Translations under genes and position numbers: made by a program
Part shown: one piece after another, positions 9,501 through 19,495 of the stretch
Layout: each line of letters begins with the position of its first letter
Position numbering within the stretch: position 1 is the first letter of the stretch
Notes under the pieces: model-generated
Told to the model about the DNA's origin: nothing
The model's input: only the letters and a program-made list of their open reading frames with translations
The model's database searches: none
NCBI RefSeq assembly: GCF_026262645.1
Contig: NZ_SHNO01000001.1
Span: 1,488,001 to 1,552,000 of the forward strand
DNA: 64,000 nt
Reading direction: 5' to 3'
Origin: Candidatus Marimicrobium litorale
Lineage (GTDB): Bacteria; Pseudomonadota; Gammaproteobacteria; Pseudomonadales; Halieaceae

Positions 9501-10356
9501 CCCTGATCTCGGAAACACCATACTGCACGTCAATAGCATCGCCCCCCACATAGGCGATACGGGACAACCGGCCACTGTCATCGAACCACTCCGCCTGACC
9601 AGAGGAAAGCATAAACCTCCATAGATCGTCGTCCTGTTCTATTCGGGCGCGCACATCCTTATCGGACTTCCAATCGCCGCTCCGATCACGATAAAACGAC
9701 ACGACATGGCCGTTCTCACGGTGTATGCGGATCGTGTGAATAAAGCCGTCACTGCCCGTCTTTAAGTACTCCGCGAACTGTCGGAAACTGAAGCGCCAGC
9801 GACGATCAAAACTGTTCCATACGCGACCGAATCGCAAACGCTGACTCCCCGGGGAATGATAATCTGTCTCCGAGAAAAACTTGTTCCCCGTTGTGAGGTT
9901 AATCGGGTTACCGACCGCCTTGCCGGAGGAACAAGTGGGGGGCTCGTTCTTCGTTGGTATAACCTTTTCGCAGCGCCTGCTGACCGAATCAAATACCTCG
10001 GGCGCAGTGCAGGTCTCGCGGATAATTTTTAGCTTGGTGTCGCAGCTCCAGGTACCGCAGAAGAGCGGGTCGCAGTTCACGTAATACCCTTCTTGCCAGA
10101 AGATGCATTTCCAGCCTCCCTGGTATTCCACTCTTTCGGTGCCTTTACAAGCAATCGCATTGGCACTCGTCGCGTTGCTACACGCCTGCTCTCTCGTGAC
10201 GCCGAGCGCGCGATCGGCCTGGTCGGGGATGACCCTGAAATACGCCTCACCCGGTGGTGACATTATGGCCATTAACAGTAGCGCGAGAACACCGCGAGCA
10301 CGCTTACGCACTGGGATGACGCTGACGGCATCCGGGCTATTGGCTTTAGGTTTCAT
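6541..10356 (-). CDS. Secreted YD-repeat (RHS-like) protein with C-terminal TSP3 repeats
   Basis: A 1271-residue exported protein. A hydrophobic signal segment lies at about residues 21-38 and a cysteine-rich region at about 55-145. The entry motif GNPINLTTGNKFF (DUF6531-like) follows, then about a thousand residues of YD repeats of the type YDxxGR and YxYDxLNRL. YD repeats build a large beta-barrel shell in RHS and teneurin proteins. Polymorphic-toxin RHS proteins carry a variable toxin after the core; here the C-terminus is DGDGVSDGMDNC and TDADGLGDAC, thrombospondin-type-3 calcium-binding repeats. A surface or adhesion role is therefore more likely than a toxin role. No immunity gene or VgrG is adjacent. 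A frameshifted tail may follow at 6432-6540. Confidence 0.85.
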   Translation of the reverse strand: MKPKANSPDAVSVIPVRKRARGVLALLLMAIMSPPGEAYFRVIPDQADRALGVTREQACSNATSANAIACKGTERVEYQGGWKCIFWQEGYYVNCDPLFCGTWSCDTKLKIIRETCTAPEVFDSVSRRCEKVIPTKNEPPTCSSGKAVGNPINLTTGNKFFSETDYHSPGSQRLRFGRVWNSFDRRWRFSFRQFAEYLKTGSDGFIHTIRIHRENGHVVSFYRDRSGDWKSDKDVRARIEQDDDLWRFMLSSGQAEWFDDSGRLSRIAYVGGDAIDVQYGVSEIRVQDAYGNELVVTTDAHGRVIEMTDPDGEIYRYAYNHEDNVQYVGFPDNTRVAGGNPFGEDNPYRTYHYEDAVDSRLVTGITDENGDRFQSVAYDAQGRAVTTGLGHHGSLNRYAIDYAHIDDLLDPRVVVTTALDKQAVYHIDHHLGVSNITSIDGLPLGTCLADVQVRTYHALYGWLESDTDKAGQVTRYSYHTDEARYGLLKTRTEAAGSLAERVFTYDWDEHTLVKTSERMAALRGGVLTDIKKTQYLYGIDTDTGRLTGRIETDLTVDVSPDPATGLTREWQYGATYFDAFGARLRRLVVDGPRTDVADETVYAYSAQGYLLTATNALGYATRYEQHNGRGQPRRVVDQNGQVILLTYTPRGWLDSMTLDAEGDRAVTHLSYDGVGQLVSIAGPDNELFHFEYDAAHRLWRVTNGLGERVELDLDEVGNTRRRDTRDSAGLLEQRQTLIHDALDRLHRIEGENGQFTQYNYHGEGHLESVVDAIGRFSTRSYDALGRVTSIADGASGVVNLAYAASGELQELSDQRELVTSFLYDGLGNLKQLTSPDTGISRYRYDSAGNMIERTDARGRVAAYTYDALNRLLSIDYAVSGQSVRIIYDNWVLFGKPVCSACNGLASLRIDSSGYTLFDYSVRGEITSRRRGVEQLHFDTEFSYDKGGRLVRLVYPSGRIVDFSRDALGRIKAVFTKQNATSEGFNVVDDVRYRAFGPVKSFTHGNALRRVVDYDADGRVTGVRTDDTLHARQNVVLSYDFADNITALGNTGDRENDQLFTYDLLDRLVVADGPYGLFNFSYDSAGNRESLHREEGARSLHDTYIFAGDSNQLSAVARRDGGSDRQFTYTATGNLATDSLYLAAYSYDDTDRLVQYAGHDSVADYLHNALGQRVRKTLVAGAVTLTEHFIYDLDGNLIAVHNRSGEVTREYIYLNGVAVAMLTDPADEPRDVDGDGVSDGMDNCSLTSNAGQADTDADGLGDACTPSPGGCD

Positions 10357-10523
10357 CCGTGAATCCTCAAGACATCGTCTCAGCCTGATAGTTTAGTCTT
10401 GCCCTGCAGCCCTACAATGGCCGCGGTCAGCCATATATGACCAGCGTTTATTCTTGCGCGCGCAAGTAGCGATTTCCCAAAAGGCTGTATACACTTCCTG
10501 CCTAGTTTTAATTACGGGACAAC

Positions 10524-11765
10524 ATGATGAATCTCGCCTGCAACCTGTGCGATGCCAGCATTATGGGAAATGAAGCTTCGATGTATGCACTGCTCAAGGA
10601 GCTGCGTGACGACAACCCCGTCGCTTATGTCGATCATCCCGATTTTGAACCCTTCTGGGCTATTACTCGCTACGAAGACATCAAGGCCATCAGCCAGAAC
10701 AATGCAGAGTTCATCAACAATCCCCGCACCGTGCTGATTCAGCGGGAGTTCGAACAGGCTCTCTTGTCCAAATTTGGAACGCGCAATGGGCTGGAAACGC
10801 TTATTCATATGGATGACCCCAAGCACCGCAAGCTGCGCAATGTCACCAGAAACTGGTTCAAACCCGGGTCTATCGAAGGCCTGTCCACGAACGTAGAAAC
10901 CATCGCCGAACAGTATGTGGACAAGATGCAGTCTATGGGAGGCGAATGTGATTTCGTCAGGGATATCGCCCTGCTGTATCCGCTGAGAGTCATCATGGCC
11001 ATTATCGGGGTAGCTCCCGAGGAAGAAGGAATGATGCTGAAACTGACGCAAGAGCTGTTTGGCGGCCAGGACCCCACCCAGTCCCGCGGCGAGAATGTCG
11101 ACGATGGTCTTAACGTGCTTATGGATTTCTTCGCTTATTTCACCGCCATAGTGGAGGATCGAAAACAAAATCCGGGTGACGATCTCGCTTCGGTGCTGGC
11201 CAACGCCCTGGTCGATGGCGAGCCTATGGAGCAACTGGATCAGATCAGCTATTTCATTATCGCCGCCACAGCCGGTCACGACACCACGTCCGCTACAGTG
11301 GGCGGCGGCATGAAGGCCCTGTTGGAGCACCCGGACCAACTGGAAAAACTGCGTGGCAACCCGTCGCTTGCCAAACAGGCCGCCAGAGAAATGATTCGCT
11401 GGACATCGCCGGTACGCCACATGATGCGCACCACCACCAAAGATGTGGTGCTGCAGGGACAAACCATACGGGCTGGTGAGAGCCTGTGCCTGTGGTACCC
11501 AGCCGCTAACCGCGATGAGCGCGCGATAGACAACCCGGATGTCTTCGATATCGAACGCGACAACCGCCAGCAGATGGCCTTTGGGTTTGGCGGGCACATG
11601 TGCCTGGGCCAACACCTGGCCATACTCGAGATCGAGCGCTTTTTCCAGATACTGCTGCCGCGTCTGTCGCACATCGAGATGGTGTCAGAGCCAGAGTGGG
11701 TGCAGGCAAATTTTGTCGGCGGCCTGAAATCAATGCCTGTGCGTTACGCCTTTAATCCAAAGTGA
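10524..11765 (+). CDS. Cytochrome P450, CYP125/CYP124-like class
   Basis: A 413-residue soluble P450. The I-helix motif is TAGHDTTSA, the K-helix motif ExxR is EMIRWTSP, and the heme-binding loop is FGFGGHMCLGQHLA. The I helix and the RWTSPVRHMMRT stretch resemble actinobacterial and proteobacterial P450s that oxidise sterol side chains or fatty acyl chains, but this is family resemblance, not proof of substrate. It stands alone between the divergent YD-repeat gene and the gltBD leader, about 170 bp from the former. No ferredoxin or reductase gene is nearby, so electron partners must come from elsewhere in the genome. Confidence 0.92.
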   Translation: MMNLACNLCDASIMGNEASMYALLKELRDDNPVAYVDHPDFEPFWAITRYEDIKAISQNNAEFINNPRTVLIQREFEQALLSKFGTRNGLETLIHMDDPKHRKLRNVTRNWFKPGSIEGLSTNVETIAEQYVDKMQSMGGECDFVRDIALLYPLRVIMAIIGVAPEEEGMMLKLTQELFGGQDPTQSRGENVDDGLNVLMDFFAYFTAIVEDRKQNPGDDLASVLANALVDGEPMEQLDQISYFIIAATAGHDTTSATVGGGMKALLEHPDQLEKLRGNPSLAKQAAREMIRWTSPVRHMMRTTTKDVVLQGQTIRAGESLCLWYPAANRDERAIDNPDVFDIERDNRQQMAFGFGGHMCLGQHLAILEIERFFQILLPRLSHIEMVSEPEWVQANFVGGLKSMPVRYAFNPK

Positions 11766-12163
11766 CCATGCCGTCTGCGCGATAGGTTTCGCGCTCCTAA
11801 AGCGAGACATTGCTAATCCGTCGTCGCGAGATGGTCTACATCCTCGTCATTGCCGTACTTATTCCAGTGGAGCAGCACCAGTGCAAAACGCCGCGGTCGC
11901 CGCGGGCGTGCCGCAGTTTGACGACAGGACGTTTGCCCTCGCCTACAACGCCAAAGCAAGTCGTACGGTGGCGCCCTGGCGACTCACAAAGGAGGAACAG
12001 AACATCGGCTCAAGTATCCCATTCCCGACAGTGCCGGGGCCTGCACCGGCCCACCGTGGCATCGGCGGGTCACCGCAGCGGTCGACGTACAAAACGAATC
12101 AGAATTTATCATTAAATACAATAGGTTAAGATTTTTCCCGCGTGTTCAAATGCGCCCAGAGTC
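11766..12163. other. Intergenic stretch without a supported gene
   Basis: About 400 bp between the P450 and the gltB promoter. Two overlapping frames on the plus strand (from 11810 and 11881) stay open for 80-100 codons, but they lack ribosome-binding sites and recognisable motifs. A hydrophobic start (MVYILVIAVLIPVEQHQ at 11830) switches frame into an AAVAAGVPQFDDR stretch, so a decayed gene is possible. I do not annotate one. Confidence 0.4.
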
Positions 12164-12191
12164 TTGACTTTAACGGCTCGGGTGGTATTGT
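12164..12191 (+). promoter_or_regulatory. Sigma-70 type promoter of gltBD leader
   Basis: TTGACT (12164-12169) and TATTGT (12186-12191) are separated by 16 bp. Transcription would start near 12198 and run into the structured leader at 12215-12291 and then gltB at 12339. Confidence 0.6.
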
Positions 12192-12214
12192 TCCCGCCCC
12201 GCTCGATATTGCCC

Positions 12215-12291
12215 ACTAGCACCTGTGGCCGGCCGCAGCACGGGGAGCACAAGACTCCTCTGACCGACACTCTGTGAGTGCTAGTTTTTTT
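12215..12291 (+). ncRNA. Structured leader or attenuator RNA upstream of gltB
   Basis: ACTAGCAC (12215-12222) can pair with GTGCTAGT (12278-12285) to close a domain that ends in seven Ts. Inside lie at least two smaller hairpins: CTGTGG/CCGCAG with a CCGG loop, and GGAG/CTCC. A closed multibranch structure followed by a T tract 47 bp before the start codon has the form of an intrinsic terminator under leader control, or of a short independent sRNA of about 95 nt made from the promoter at 12164. I do not recognise a known riboswitch class. Confidence 0.5.
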
Positions 12292-12338
12292 ATGGTTTCA
12301 GCGGCCACAGTCCGCATCACCGAACGAGTTAAAAAGGC

Positions 12339-15300
12339 ATGATGAACAAAAGAATTGATGGTAAAACAGGATTTCCCGCACGGCATGGCCTATACGATCC
12401 CGAGCAGGAGAAAGATTCCTGTGGGGTTGGCTTTGTCGCCCATATCAAGGGCAAGGCAAGCCATGAAATCCTGACCGACGCTTACCACATCAACTCCCGT
12501 ATGGATCACCGCGGAGGCTGCGGTTTCGAGGAAAACACCGGAGACGGAGCGGGCATCATGACCGCTATGCCCCACAAGTTTTCGCAGAAAATTGCCAGCG
12601 AGCTCGGCATAGAACTGGGCGAACCCGGCACCTACACAATAGGCAACGTCTTCCTGCCACTGGACGTGAGCTCCCAAGATGCACTGAAAGCGATTTTCGC
12701 TGAATTGTTGCAGGCACAGGGCCTCGATCTGCTGGGATGGCGCGAAGTGCCGATCCTCCCGGAAGAAGCGAATATCGGGCCAGCGGCGCGGGATGCCATG
12801 CCTCATATCACCCAGGTCATTGTCGGCGGTGGCAAGGCGGGCGATCACAATTTTGATCACGGCCTCTATGTCGCGCGCAAAAAGTTCATGCGTTACGGCC
12901 GGGAAACCTATCCCGAGGATATTGTCTACGTCTGCAGCCTGAACTCCAGAATACTGGTGTACAAGGGTATGTTGACCCCCAGCCAGCTGTTCCCTTTCTA
13001 TCCAGATTTGCAGGATGAGGATTACGAGAGCCACCTCGCCATGGTGCACTCCCGTTTTTCTACCAACACCTTCCCGTCCTGGGACCGTGCACAGCCCAAC
13101 CGTTTCATGAGCCATAACGGTGAAATCAATACCCTGCGCGGCAACAAGAACTGGATGACCGCGCGCCAGGGCGTTGCTGCCAGCGAGCGTTTCGGTGACA
13201 CGATTTCCGACCTGTTTCCTATCGTAGAGCCCGACTGCTCCGATTCAGGCTCCTTCGACAACGTTCTTGAATTTCTGCTCATGTCCGGCCGGACGTTGCA
13301 GGAGTCCATCATGATGATGATTCCCGAGGCATGGCAGCAGGACAAGAACATGCCTCAGGAGAAGAGGGATTTCTACGAATATAACTCGGCGCTAATGGAG
13401 CCGTGGGACGGTCCCGCGTCTATCGCCTTTACCGACGGCCACTACATCGGCGCAGTACTGGATCGAAACGGACTGCGGCCCTCTCGTTACTATGTAACAC
13501 ACGACGATAAGGTCATTATGGCCTCCGAGGTGGGTGTGCTGCCAGTCGACCCGGCGAACGTCAAGCTAAAGGGACGACTGCAGCCAGGCAAAATGTTTCT
13601 GGTGGACTTCTTCGAGGGCCGCCTGATCCCTGACGAAGAACTCAAGCAGGAGTTCGCCAAAAAACGTCCCTATGGGCAGTGGCTGGCAGAACACAAGCTG
13701 GAGCTATCCGACCTGGCACCAGACGATGCCGAACTGCACTATGACCCTGAAACGCTCGTACAGCGCATGCAAGCATTCGGTTATACCGTAGAAACCATGC
13801 AATTCATGCTACTGCCACTGGTGACCGAAGCTCGCGACCCACTGGGTTCTATGGGTAACGACAGCGCACTGGCATGTTTGTCCGACAAGTCGCGCATGAT
13901 TTACGACTACTTCAAGCAGTTATTCGCTCAAATCACCAATCCGCCTATCGATTCCATCCGCGAAGAGGTGGTCATGTCGCTGGCCTGCTTCATCGGTCCT
14001 GAGGGCAACTTGCTGGAGACCACACCGGAACACGTGCACCGCCTGGAATTACACCACCCGGTAATTTCCAACGACGAGCTCACTCATATCAAGAATATCG
14101 AACGCGACGGCTGGGGCTCCAAAACCATCGATATCACGTTCGAGAAAGACAGTGGCGACGCAGGCATGATGGCGGCACTGGATCGAATCTGTAGCGAGGC
14201 CTCCGACGCAATCAATAAAGGATTTTCCTTTATCGTTTTGTCCGACCGCAACATCAGCGCATCGCGCATGGCGCTGCCCGCCTTGATCGCCTGTGGCAAC
14301 GTACATCACCACCTGGTAGCACGACAGGAACGCACCCGGGTAGGCATTATCATGGAAACCGGCGAAGCGCGCGAAGTGCATCACCATTGCCTGCTAGTGG
14401 GCTATGGCGCTGACGCTATCAACCCCTACGTCGCGTTTGAAGCCATCTGGCAGTCACTCGAAGATGGCTTGCTGGATAAAAATACTTTTCCCAACAGTAC
14501 AGCCATCGTCAAGGCTTACCAGAAAGGCGTCGCCAAAGGCATGCTCAAGGTGATGGCCAAAATGGGTATTTCTACTCTGCAATCCTACAAGGGCGCGCAG
14601 ATTTTTGAAGCCGTGGGCCTCGCTGACGAGATCGTCGATCGGTGCTTCGTCGGCACCGCCAGTCGTGTGCAGGGCGTGGGCTTCGGCGTTTTATTCGAGG
14701 AAATGAAACGCCGTCATGAAATCGGCTTTCCGGCACGCAGTGAAAACCTCATCCCCTTGTTGCCCAACCCCGGCGACATTCACTGGCGACGCGGCGGCGA
14801 CAGCCACATGTGGGATCCTGAGACAATTTCCAACCTACAAATAGCAACGCGCACTAACGACGAGGATGCCTACTGGAAGTTTGCCGATCACGCCAACAGT
14901 GAGTCTACGCGTCGCGCTACGTTTCGCGGTCTGATGACATTCAAAGAGACCGGTAACGCGATAGACGTATCTGAGGTCGAATCCGCCTCGGCAATCGTCA
15001 AGCGTTTCTGCACAGGCGCAATGAGCTATGGCTCTATATCGGCCGAGAGCCACGAGGCACTGGCCATTGCCATGAACCGCCTGGGCGGCAAATCCAACAC
15101 CGGTGAAGGGGGTGAGGACGTAGCTCGCTTCTCACCGATGGAAAACGGAGACTCCAAGCGCTCCGCTATCAAGCAGGTCGCCTCGGGACGTTTTGGCGTA
15201 ACGATCTGGTACCTGGCCAACGCGGACGAAATCCAAATTAAAATTGTGCAGGGCGCCAAGCCCGGTGAGGGGGGCGAACTGCCCGGGCGCAAGGTTGACC

Positions 15301-16904
15301 AGATCATCGCCGACATCCGCCACTCCACTCCAGGCGTGGGCTTAATCAGCCCTCCGCCGCACCACGACGTGTACTCCATTGAGGATATTGCACAGCTCAT
15401 CCACGATTTGAAAAACGCCAATCGCGAGGCCCGTATCAGTGTCAAGCTGGGCTCTGAAATAGGCGTTGGAACTATCGCAGCAGGCGTCACCAAAGCAAAA
15501 ACGGATCACCTGGTTATCGCTGGCCACGATGGTGGCACCGGCGCCTCACCGATTACTTCGATCAAACACGCAGGTCTGCCCTGGGAGCTGGGAATTGCCG
15601 AGACACACCAAACGCTGGTGAAAAACAACCTGCGCTCGCGTGTCGTATTGCAGACAGACGGGCAAATCAAGACCGGTAGAGACGTCGCCATGGCGTTTCT
15701 GCTCGGCGCGGAGGAAGTGGGCTTTGCAACCGCGCCGTTGGTCACTCTGGGCTGTATCATGATGCGCAAGTGTCACCTCAACACCTGCCCTGTTGGTATC
15801 GCCACACAGGATCCGGAGCTTCGCAAGAAGTTCTCCGGTAGCCCCGATCACGTAGTGAACTACTTCTTTATGGTGGCCGAGGAATTGCGCAAGATCATGG
15901 CAGAGCTTGGCATTCGCACTGTCAATGAAATGGTCGGCCGGGTCGATCTGCTTGAAACCGCCGAGGCAGTCGACCACTGGAAAGCGAAGGGACTGGACTT
16001 CAGCAGCATGCTCACGCCGGCTGAAATTGTCTACGAGGGAACCGAAGTCTATCGTACTATCGAACAAGACCACGGACTGGACAAAGCACTCGACAACGTG
16101 CTGATCGAACAAGCTCAGCCGGCGATTCTTCGCGGCGAAAAAGTTCGGATAGAGAGCGATATTATCAACATAAATCGTGTGGTCGGTACAATGCTGTCCC
16201 ACGAGGTGGCCAAAGCCACCGATGGCAAGTTACTGCCCGACGACACCATTCATGTAAAACTGAATGGCTCCGCGGGACAGAGCCTCGGTGCTTTCCTTGC
16301 GACAGGCATCACTCTCGAAGTAGAGGGAGATGCCAACGACTACGTCGGCAAGGGTCAGTCCGGCGGTCGAATCATAGTCTATCCGCCGCGCCAGAGCACA
16401 TTCAAAGCGGAAGATAACATCCTCATCGGTAACGTTGTCATGTATGGCGCTACCTCCGGAGAGTCTTACTTCCGCGGCATCGCGGCCGAACGTTTTTGTG
16501 TGCGCAACAGTGGCGCCACCGCCGTGGTTGAAGGCGTGGGCGACCACGGCTGTGAGTACATGACCGGCGGGCGAGTCGTCGTACTTGGCAAGACCGGTAA
16601 AAATTTCGGGGCCGGGATGAGCGGTGGTATCGCCTATGTCTGGGATCGCGATGGAGACTTTGCCGGCCTGTGTAACTTCGGCACCTTCGAGTTGGAGCAG
16701 ATGGAAGAGCCCGATGATGTTGAGGAACTGCGCAAGCTGATCGAGAATCACAAGGCTTATACCGGCTCTACCACGGCCGAGCACTTGCTCGACAACTGGG
16801 AGGTCGAATTGCCCCGATTCGTGAAGGTCATGCCCACGGACTACAAGCGAGTCCTTGCGGAAATGGCGCAGGAAAACGTAAAAACCGCTGCAGTCGGTTC
16901 CTAG
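12339..16904 (+). CDS. gltB: Glutamate synthase (NADPH) large subunit
   Basis: The 1521-residue alpha subunit of bacterial glutamate synthase, which converts glutamine and 2-oxoglutarate to two glutamates in ammonia assimilation. The N-terminal glutaminase nucleophile is Cys28 in EKDSCGVGF, preceded by a propeptide that is normally removed. The central and FMN-binding domains follow; the 3Fe-4S ligands are in [15 protein letters not shown], and the C-terminal beta-helix domain has GxxxG repeats such as [11 protein letters not shown]. The length is normal. Two tandem ATGs (12339 and 12342) make the exact start uncertain by one residue. gltD follows after 18 bp in the same operon. The structured leader upstream suggests transcriptional control by nitrogen state. 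Confidence 0.98.
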   Translation: MMNKRIDGKTGFPARHGLYDPEQEKDSCGVGFVAHIKGKASHEILTDAYHINSRMDHRGGCGFEENTGDGAGIMTAMPHKFSQKIASELGIELGEPGTYTIGNVFLPLDVSSQDALKAIFAELLQAQGLDLLGWREVPILPEEANIGPAARDAMPHITQVIVGGGKAGDHNFDHGLYVARKKFMRYGRETYPEDIVYVCSLNSRILVYKGMLTPSQLFPFYPDLQDEDYESHLAMVHSRFSTNTFPSWDRAQPNRFMSHNGEINTLRGNKNWMTARQGVAASERFGDTISDLFPIVEPDCSDSGSFDNVLEFLLMSGRTLQESIMMMIPEAWQQDKNMPQEKRDFYEYNSALMEPWDGPASIAFTDGHYIGAVLDRNGLRPSRYYVTHDDKVIMASEVGVLPVDPANVKLKGRLQPGKMFLVDFFEGRLIPDEELKQEFAKKRPYGQWLAEHKLELSDLAPDDAELHYDPETLVQRMQAFGYTVETMQFMLLPLVTEARDPLGSMGNDSALACLSDKSRMIYDYFKQLFAQITNPPIDSIREEVVMSLACFIGPEGNLLETTPEHVHRLELHHPVISNDELTHIKNIERDGWGSKTIDITFEKDSGDAGMMAALDRICSEASDAINKGFSFIVLSDRNISASRMALPALIACGNVHHHLVARQERTRVGIIMETGEAREVHHHCLLVGYGADAINPYVAFEAIWQSLEDGLLDKNTFPNSTAIVKAYQKGVAKGMLKVMAKMGISTLQSYKGAQIFEAVGLADEIVDRCFVGTASRVQGVGFGVLFEEMKRRHEIGFPARSENLIPLLPNPGDIHWRRGGDSHMWDPETISNLQIATRTNDEDAYWKFADHANSESTRRATFRGLMTFKETGNAIDVSEVESASAIVKRFCTGAMSYGSISAESHEALAIAMNRLGGKSNTGEGGEDVARFSPMENGDSKRSAIKQVASGRFGVTIWYLANADEIQIKIVQGAKPGEGGELPGRKVDQIIADIRHSTPGVGLISPPPHHDVYSIEDIAQLIHDLKNANREARISVKLGSEIGVGTIAAGVTKAKTDHLVIAGHDGGTGASPITSIKHAGLPWELGIAETHQTLVKNNLRSRVVLQTDGQIKTGRDVAMAFLLGAEEVGFATAPLVTLGCIMMRKCHLNTCPVGIATQDPELRKKFSGSPDHVVNYFFMVAEELRKIMAELGIRTVNEMVGRVDLLETAEAVDHWKAKGLDFSSMLTPAEIVYEGTEVYRTIEQDHGLDKALDNVLIEQAQPAILRGEKVRIESDIININRVVGTMLSHEVAKATDGKLLPDDTIHVKLNGSAGQSLGAFLATGITLEVEGDANDYVGKGQSGGRIIVYPPRQSTFKAEDNILIGNVVMYGATSGESYFRGIAAERFCVRNSGATAVVEGVGDHGCEYMTGGRVVVLGKTGKNFGAGMSGGIAYVWDRDGDFAGLCNFGTFELEQMEEPDDVEELRKLIENHKAYTGSTTAEHLLDNWEVELPRFVKVMPTDYKRVLAEMAQENVKTAAVGS

Positions 16905-16922
16905 CAGGAATAGAAGAGAGTT

Positions 16923-18362
16923 ATGGGAAAACCAACAGGATTTAAAGAGTACGAACGCGAAACCGAGCCCTACCGCGAGCCTTTCGTGCGTCTGACTGAT
17001 TTTGACGAGCTCTACACCGAGCACGACGAGTCGCACCTCCGCAAGCAGGGAGCCCGCTGTATGGACTGCGGCGTGCCTTTCTGCCAATCAAACAATGGCT
17101 GTCCGGTTCAGAACCTGATTCCCGAGTGGAACGATCTCGTGTACAACGATCGCTGGCGTGAGGCGTTAGATCGGCTGCACAAGACCAACAACTTCCCGGA
17201 GTTCACTGGTCGTGTCTGCCCCGCGCCCTGCGAAGGCGCCTGTGTGCTCGGGATTACGGATCCGCCGGTTACCATCAAGAACATTGAAAATGCGATCATA
17301 GATCGCGGCTTCGAAGAGGGCTGGGTAACACCGAAGCCCTCGGCACCCGATACTGGCAAGCAAATCGCAGTGATCGGCTCCGGCCCCTGCGGTCTCGCCG
17401 CAGCAGAACAACTGCGCAGCGCAGGTCACGCTGTAACAGTCTACGAACGCGCCGATCGCATCGGTGGCTTGCTGATGTACGGGATTCCTAACATGAAGCT
17501 GGACAAGGGCGTCGTGGAACGACGTGTGCAGCTGATGCGTGATGCAGGTATCCGCTTCGAGACCAACGCCGATGTGGGCAGGAATATTGACCCCGCCGGG
17601 CTGATAGAGCAAAACGACGCCGTTCTCATGGCCACCGGCGCCACCCTCGCCCGCGATCTCCCCATACCCGGGCGTGAGGCGAAAGGCGTTCACCTTGCCA
17701 TGGAATTCCTCACCGCCAATACCAAGAGCCTGTTGGATTCTGGCCTGGAAGACGGCGGCTATATTTCAGCCAAAGACAAAAATGTGATTGTCATCGGCGG
17801 CGGTGATACCGGTACAGACTGCATCGGCACATCACTGCGTCACGGTTGTAAGTCATTGGTAAACTTCGAGTTGCTGCCAAAGCCTCCGCTGGAAAGGGCG
17901 CCCAACAATCCCTGGCCTCTGTGGCCACGGGTCTACCGGGTAGATTACGGACATGCCGAAGCCGCAGAGCAATTTGGCGATGATCCCCGTGTCTACTCTA
18001 TTATGAGCAAGCACTTCCTCATGGACGATGACGGCAACCTCACCGGCATCGTCACTGTCAACGTGGACGAGAATATTAAGGAAATACCCGGCACGGAAAA
18101 AACCTGGGAAGCAGACCTCATTCTGCTCTCGATGGGTTTCCTGCAGACCGAGCACTACGTCAACGACCCATTGGGAATGGAGACGGATGAGCGCGGCAAC
18201 TTTATTGCCAATAAGCAGGACTTTCGCACAAGCATAGCAAATGTTTACGCGGCAGCAGACTGTCGCCGTGGCCAGGACCTGGTGGTTCGAGCAATCAATG
18301 AAGGCCGTGAAGCAGCCCGAGAGATTGACCGCGACTTGATGGGCAGCACGCAACTTCCCTGA
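16923..18362 (+). CDS. gltD: Glutamate synthase small subunit
   Basis: The 479-residue beta subunit that passes electrons from NADPH through FAD and 4Fe-4S clusters to the GltB subunit. The N-terminal iron-sulfur region shows CMDCGVPFC, then GCPVQN and CPAPCEGAC. The FAD-binding dinucleotide fold is [15 protein letters not shown] and the NADPH-binding fold is [13 protein letters not shown]. Length and motif order are those of GltD. It starts 18 bp after gltB with a purine-rich AGAGAG upstream and is followed by a terminator at 18403-18433. Confidence 0.98.
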   Translation: MGKPTGFKEYERETEPYREPFVRLTDFDELYTEHDESHLRKQGARCMDCGVPFCQSNNGCPVQNLIPEWNDLVYNDRWREALDRLHKTNNFPEFTGRVCPAPCEGACVLGITDPPVTIKNIENAIIDRGFEEGWVTPKPSAPDTGKQIAVIGSGPCGLAAAEQLRSAGHAVTVYERADRIGGLLMYGIPNMKLDKGVVERRVQLMRDAGIRFETNADVGRNIDPAGLIEQNDAVLMATGATLARDLPIPGREAKGVHLAMEFLTANTKSLLDSGLEDGGYISAKDKNVIVIGGGDTGTDCIGTSLRHGCKSLVNFELLPKPPLERAPNNPWPLWPRVYRVDYGHAEAAEQFGDDPRVYSIMSKHFLMDDDGNLTGIVTVNVDENIKEIPGTEKTWEADLILLSMGFLQTEHYVNDPLGMETDERGNFIANKQDFRTSIANVYAAADCRRGQDLVVRAINEGREAAREIDRDLMGSTQLP

Positions 18363-18402
18363 AAAAGTTGCGCGTTGACACCACAAGCCAACGAGTCAGA
18401 AC

Positions 18403-18433
18403 AACCACGTCTCCAAGCATGAGCGTGGTTTTT
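18403..18433 (+). terminator. Terminator after gltD
   Basis: AACCACG (18403-18409) pairs with CGTGGTT (18424-18430), and a run of five Ts overlaps the end of the stem. It separates gltBD from the convergent LLM oxidoreductase gene. Confidence 0.75.
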
Positions 18434-18471
18434 GCGCGCAAAGACCTCATCTCATCCTGTGATGATGCATG

Positions 18472-19476
18472 TCAGAAGCTGAAATTATCCGGCACAAACG
18501 CGTCAAACGTGGCCTTATAGATGTCTGGAGTCGGGTAAATGCATGACACTGCATTCGTATGAATGCCACCGTTGGCGTAGTCTCGCATCAACTCCTGCAA
18601 CTCTTCCGCCGGACCTATCAAGCCTATTTCGTCAACCAACTCATCCGGCAGTGCGGCTGCGGTGCGTTCGCGATCCTTGGCCGCCCAGCCCTCACGTATT
18701 TCTCTGGCCGCTTCCTCGTAGCCAGCCCAAGCTAAAAATTTGTTATACACCGGTGTAGAGTAATAGCTGGCAAAGGCGCCGCGAAAAGCATCTCGCCCCA
18801 TCGCCTTATCATCGGTCACGACGACCATATGACGACACACTATCTCAATGTCCTCGCATTTTTTACCGGCGCGCTCAGCACCCGCGGCAACATGCTCCAT
18901 GATTTTCGGTAAAACCGAGCGGGGAAACAGATTGAGGATGACCCCATCCGCGATCTCGGCCGCCGCCTCAACCATTTTTGGCCGCAACGCCGCCAGATAG
19001 ATGGGCACACCCTCGATCGGAGACTGTCGGTAACCTTTGCTTTTCAGCGTCTGGCCCTCGAACGCTGTTTTCTCACCCGCCAGCATGCTTCGCATCAGGG
19101 TGACCGTCTCCTGCATACGCGTCAGGGGCTTCTCGAGCTTGAGTCCGTGCCACCCCTCAATAATGGTGTGGCTGGAGGTACCCAGTCCGGGTACGAAGCG
19201 CTGCGGAAACGCCTCAGCGATTACAGTCAGCGTGGAAGAGAGCACAGCCGGGGTTCGCGTGTAGGCAGGCACCACGGCGATGCCGACTCTGACTTTTTTT
19301 GTTTTCTCGAGAATCATGGGCGCCAGTGTGAGGGCGTCCAGGCCACCGGCATCCGCAAGCCACAAATCATCGTAACCCTGCGCCTCCGCCTGCTGGGCCA
19401 GAGCAATGGTATCCGCTACGGTGCCCGTTGGGGCAGGCAAGGATAATGCGATGCGTTTTTTGTGTTTCATAGGCAT
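18472..19476 (-). CDS. LLM-class (luciferase-like) oxidoreductase
   Basis: A 334-residue TIM-barrel flavin enzyme of the bacterial luciferase-like family. Diagnostic stretches are ALAQQAEAQGYDDLWLAD near the start, RVGIAVVPAYTRTP in the second strand, FVPGLGTSS, and EIADGVILNLF. This subgroup is usually annotated as F420-dependent, but FMN use is equally possible in a proteobacterium. It is the last gene of a minus-strand series: kinase, two acyl-CoA dehydrogenases, then this gene 19 bp downstream. It may therefore act on an intermediate of the same degradative route. Two ATGs (19476 and 19470) are possible starts. Confidence 0.88.
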   Translation of the reverse strand: MPMKHKKRIALSLPAPTGTVADTIALAQQAEAQGYDDLWLADAGGLDALTLAPMILEKTKKVRVGIAVVPAYTRTPAVLSSTLTVIAEAFPQRFVPGLGTSSHTIIEGWHGLKLEKPLTRMQETVTLMRSMLAGEKTAFEGQTLKSKGYRQSPIEGVPIYLAALRPKMVEAAAEIADGVILNLFPRSVLPKIMEHVAAGAERAGKKCEDIEIVCRHMVVVTDDKAMGRDAFRGAFASYYSTPVYNKFLAWAGYEEAAREIREGWAAKDRERTAAALPDELVDEIGLIGPAEELQELMRDYANGGIHTNAVSCIYPTPDIYKATFDAFVPDNFSF

Positions 19477-19495
19477 TCCTCAAGGTGCTCCCCGG

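Noticed and set aside
6541-10356. Polymorphic RHS toxin with immunity gene
   Set aside because: The C-terminus is TSP3 calcium-binding repeats, and there is no toxin domain, VgrG or immunity candidate.
12215-12291. Considered as a tRNA because of a closed multibranch fold
   Set aside because: No T-loop, D-loop or acceptor-end features, and it ends in a T tract like a terminator.
15546-17087. Long minus-strand frames opposite gltB and gltD
   Set aside because: They are antisense shadows of clearly conserved genes, with no motif or ribosome-binding site.
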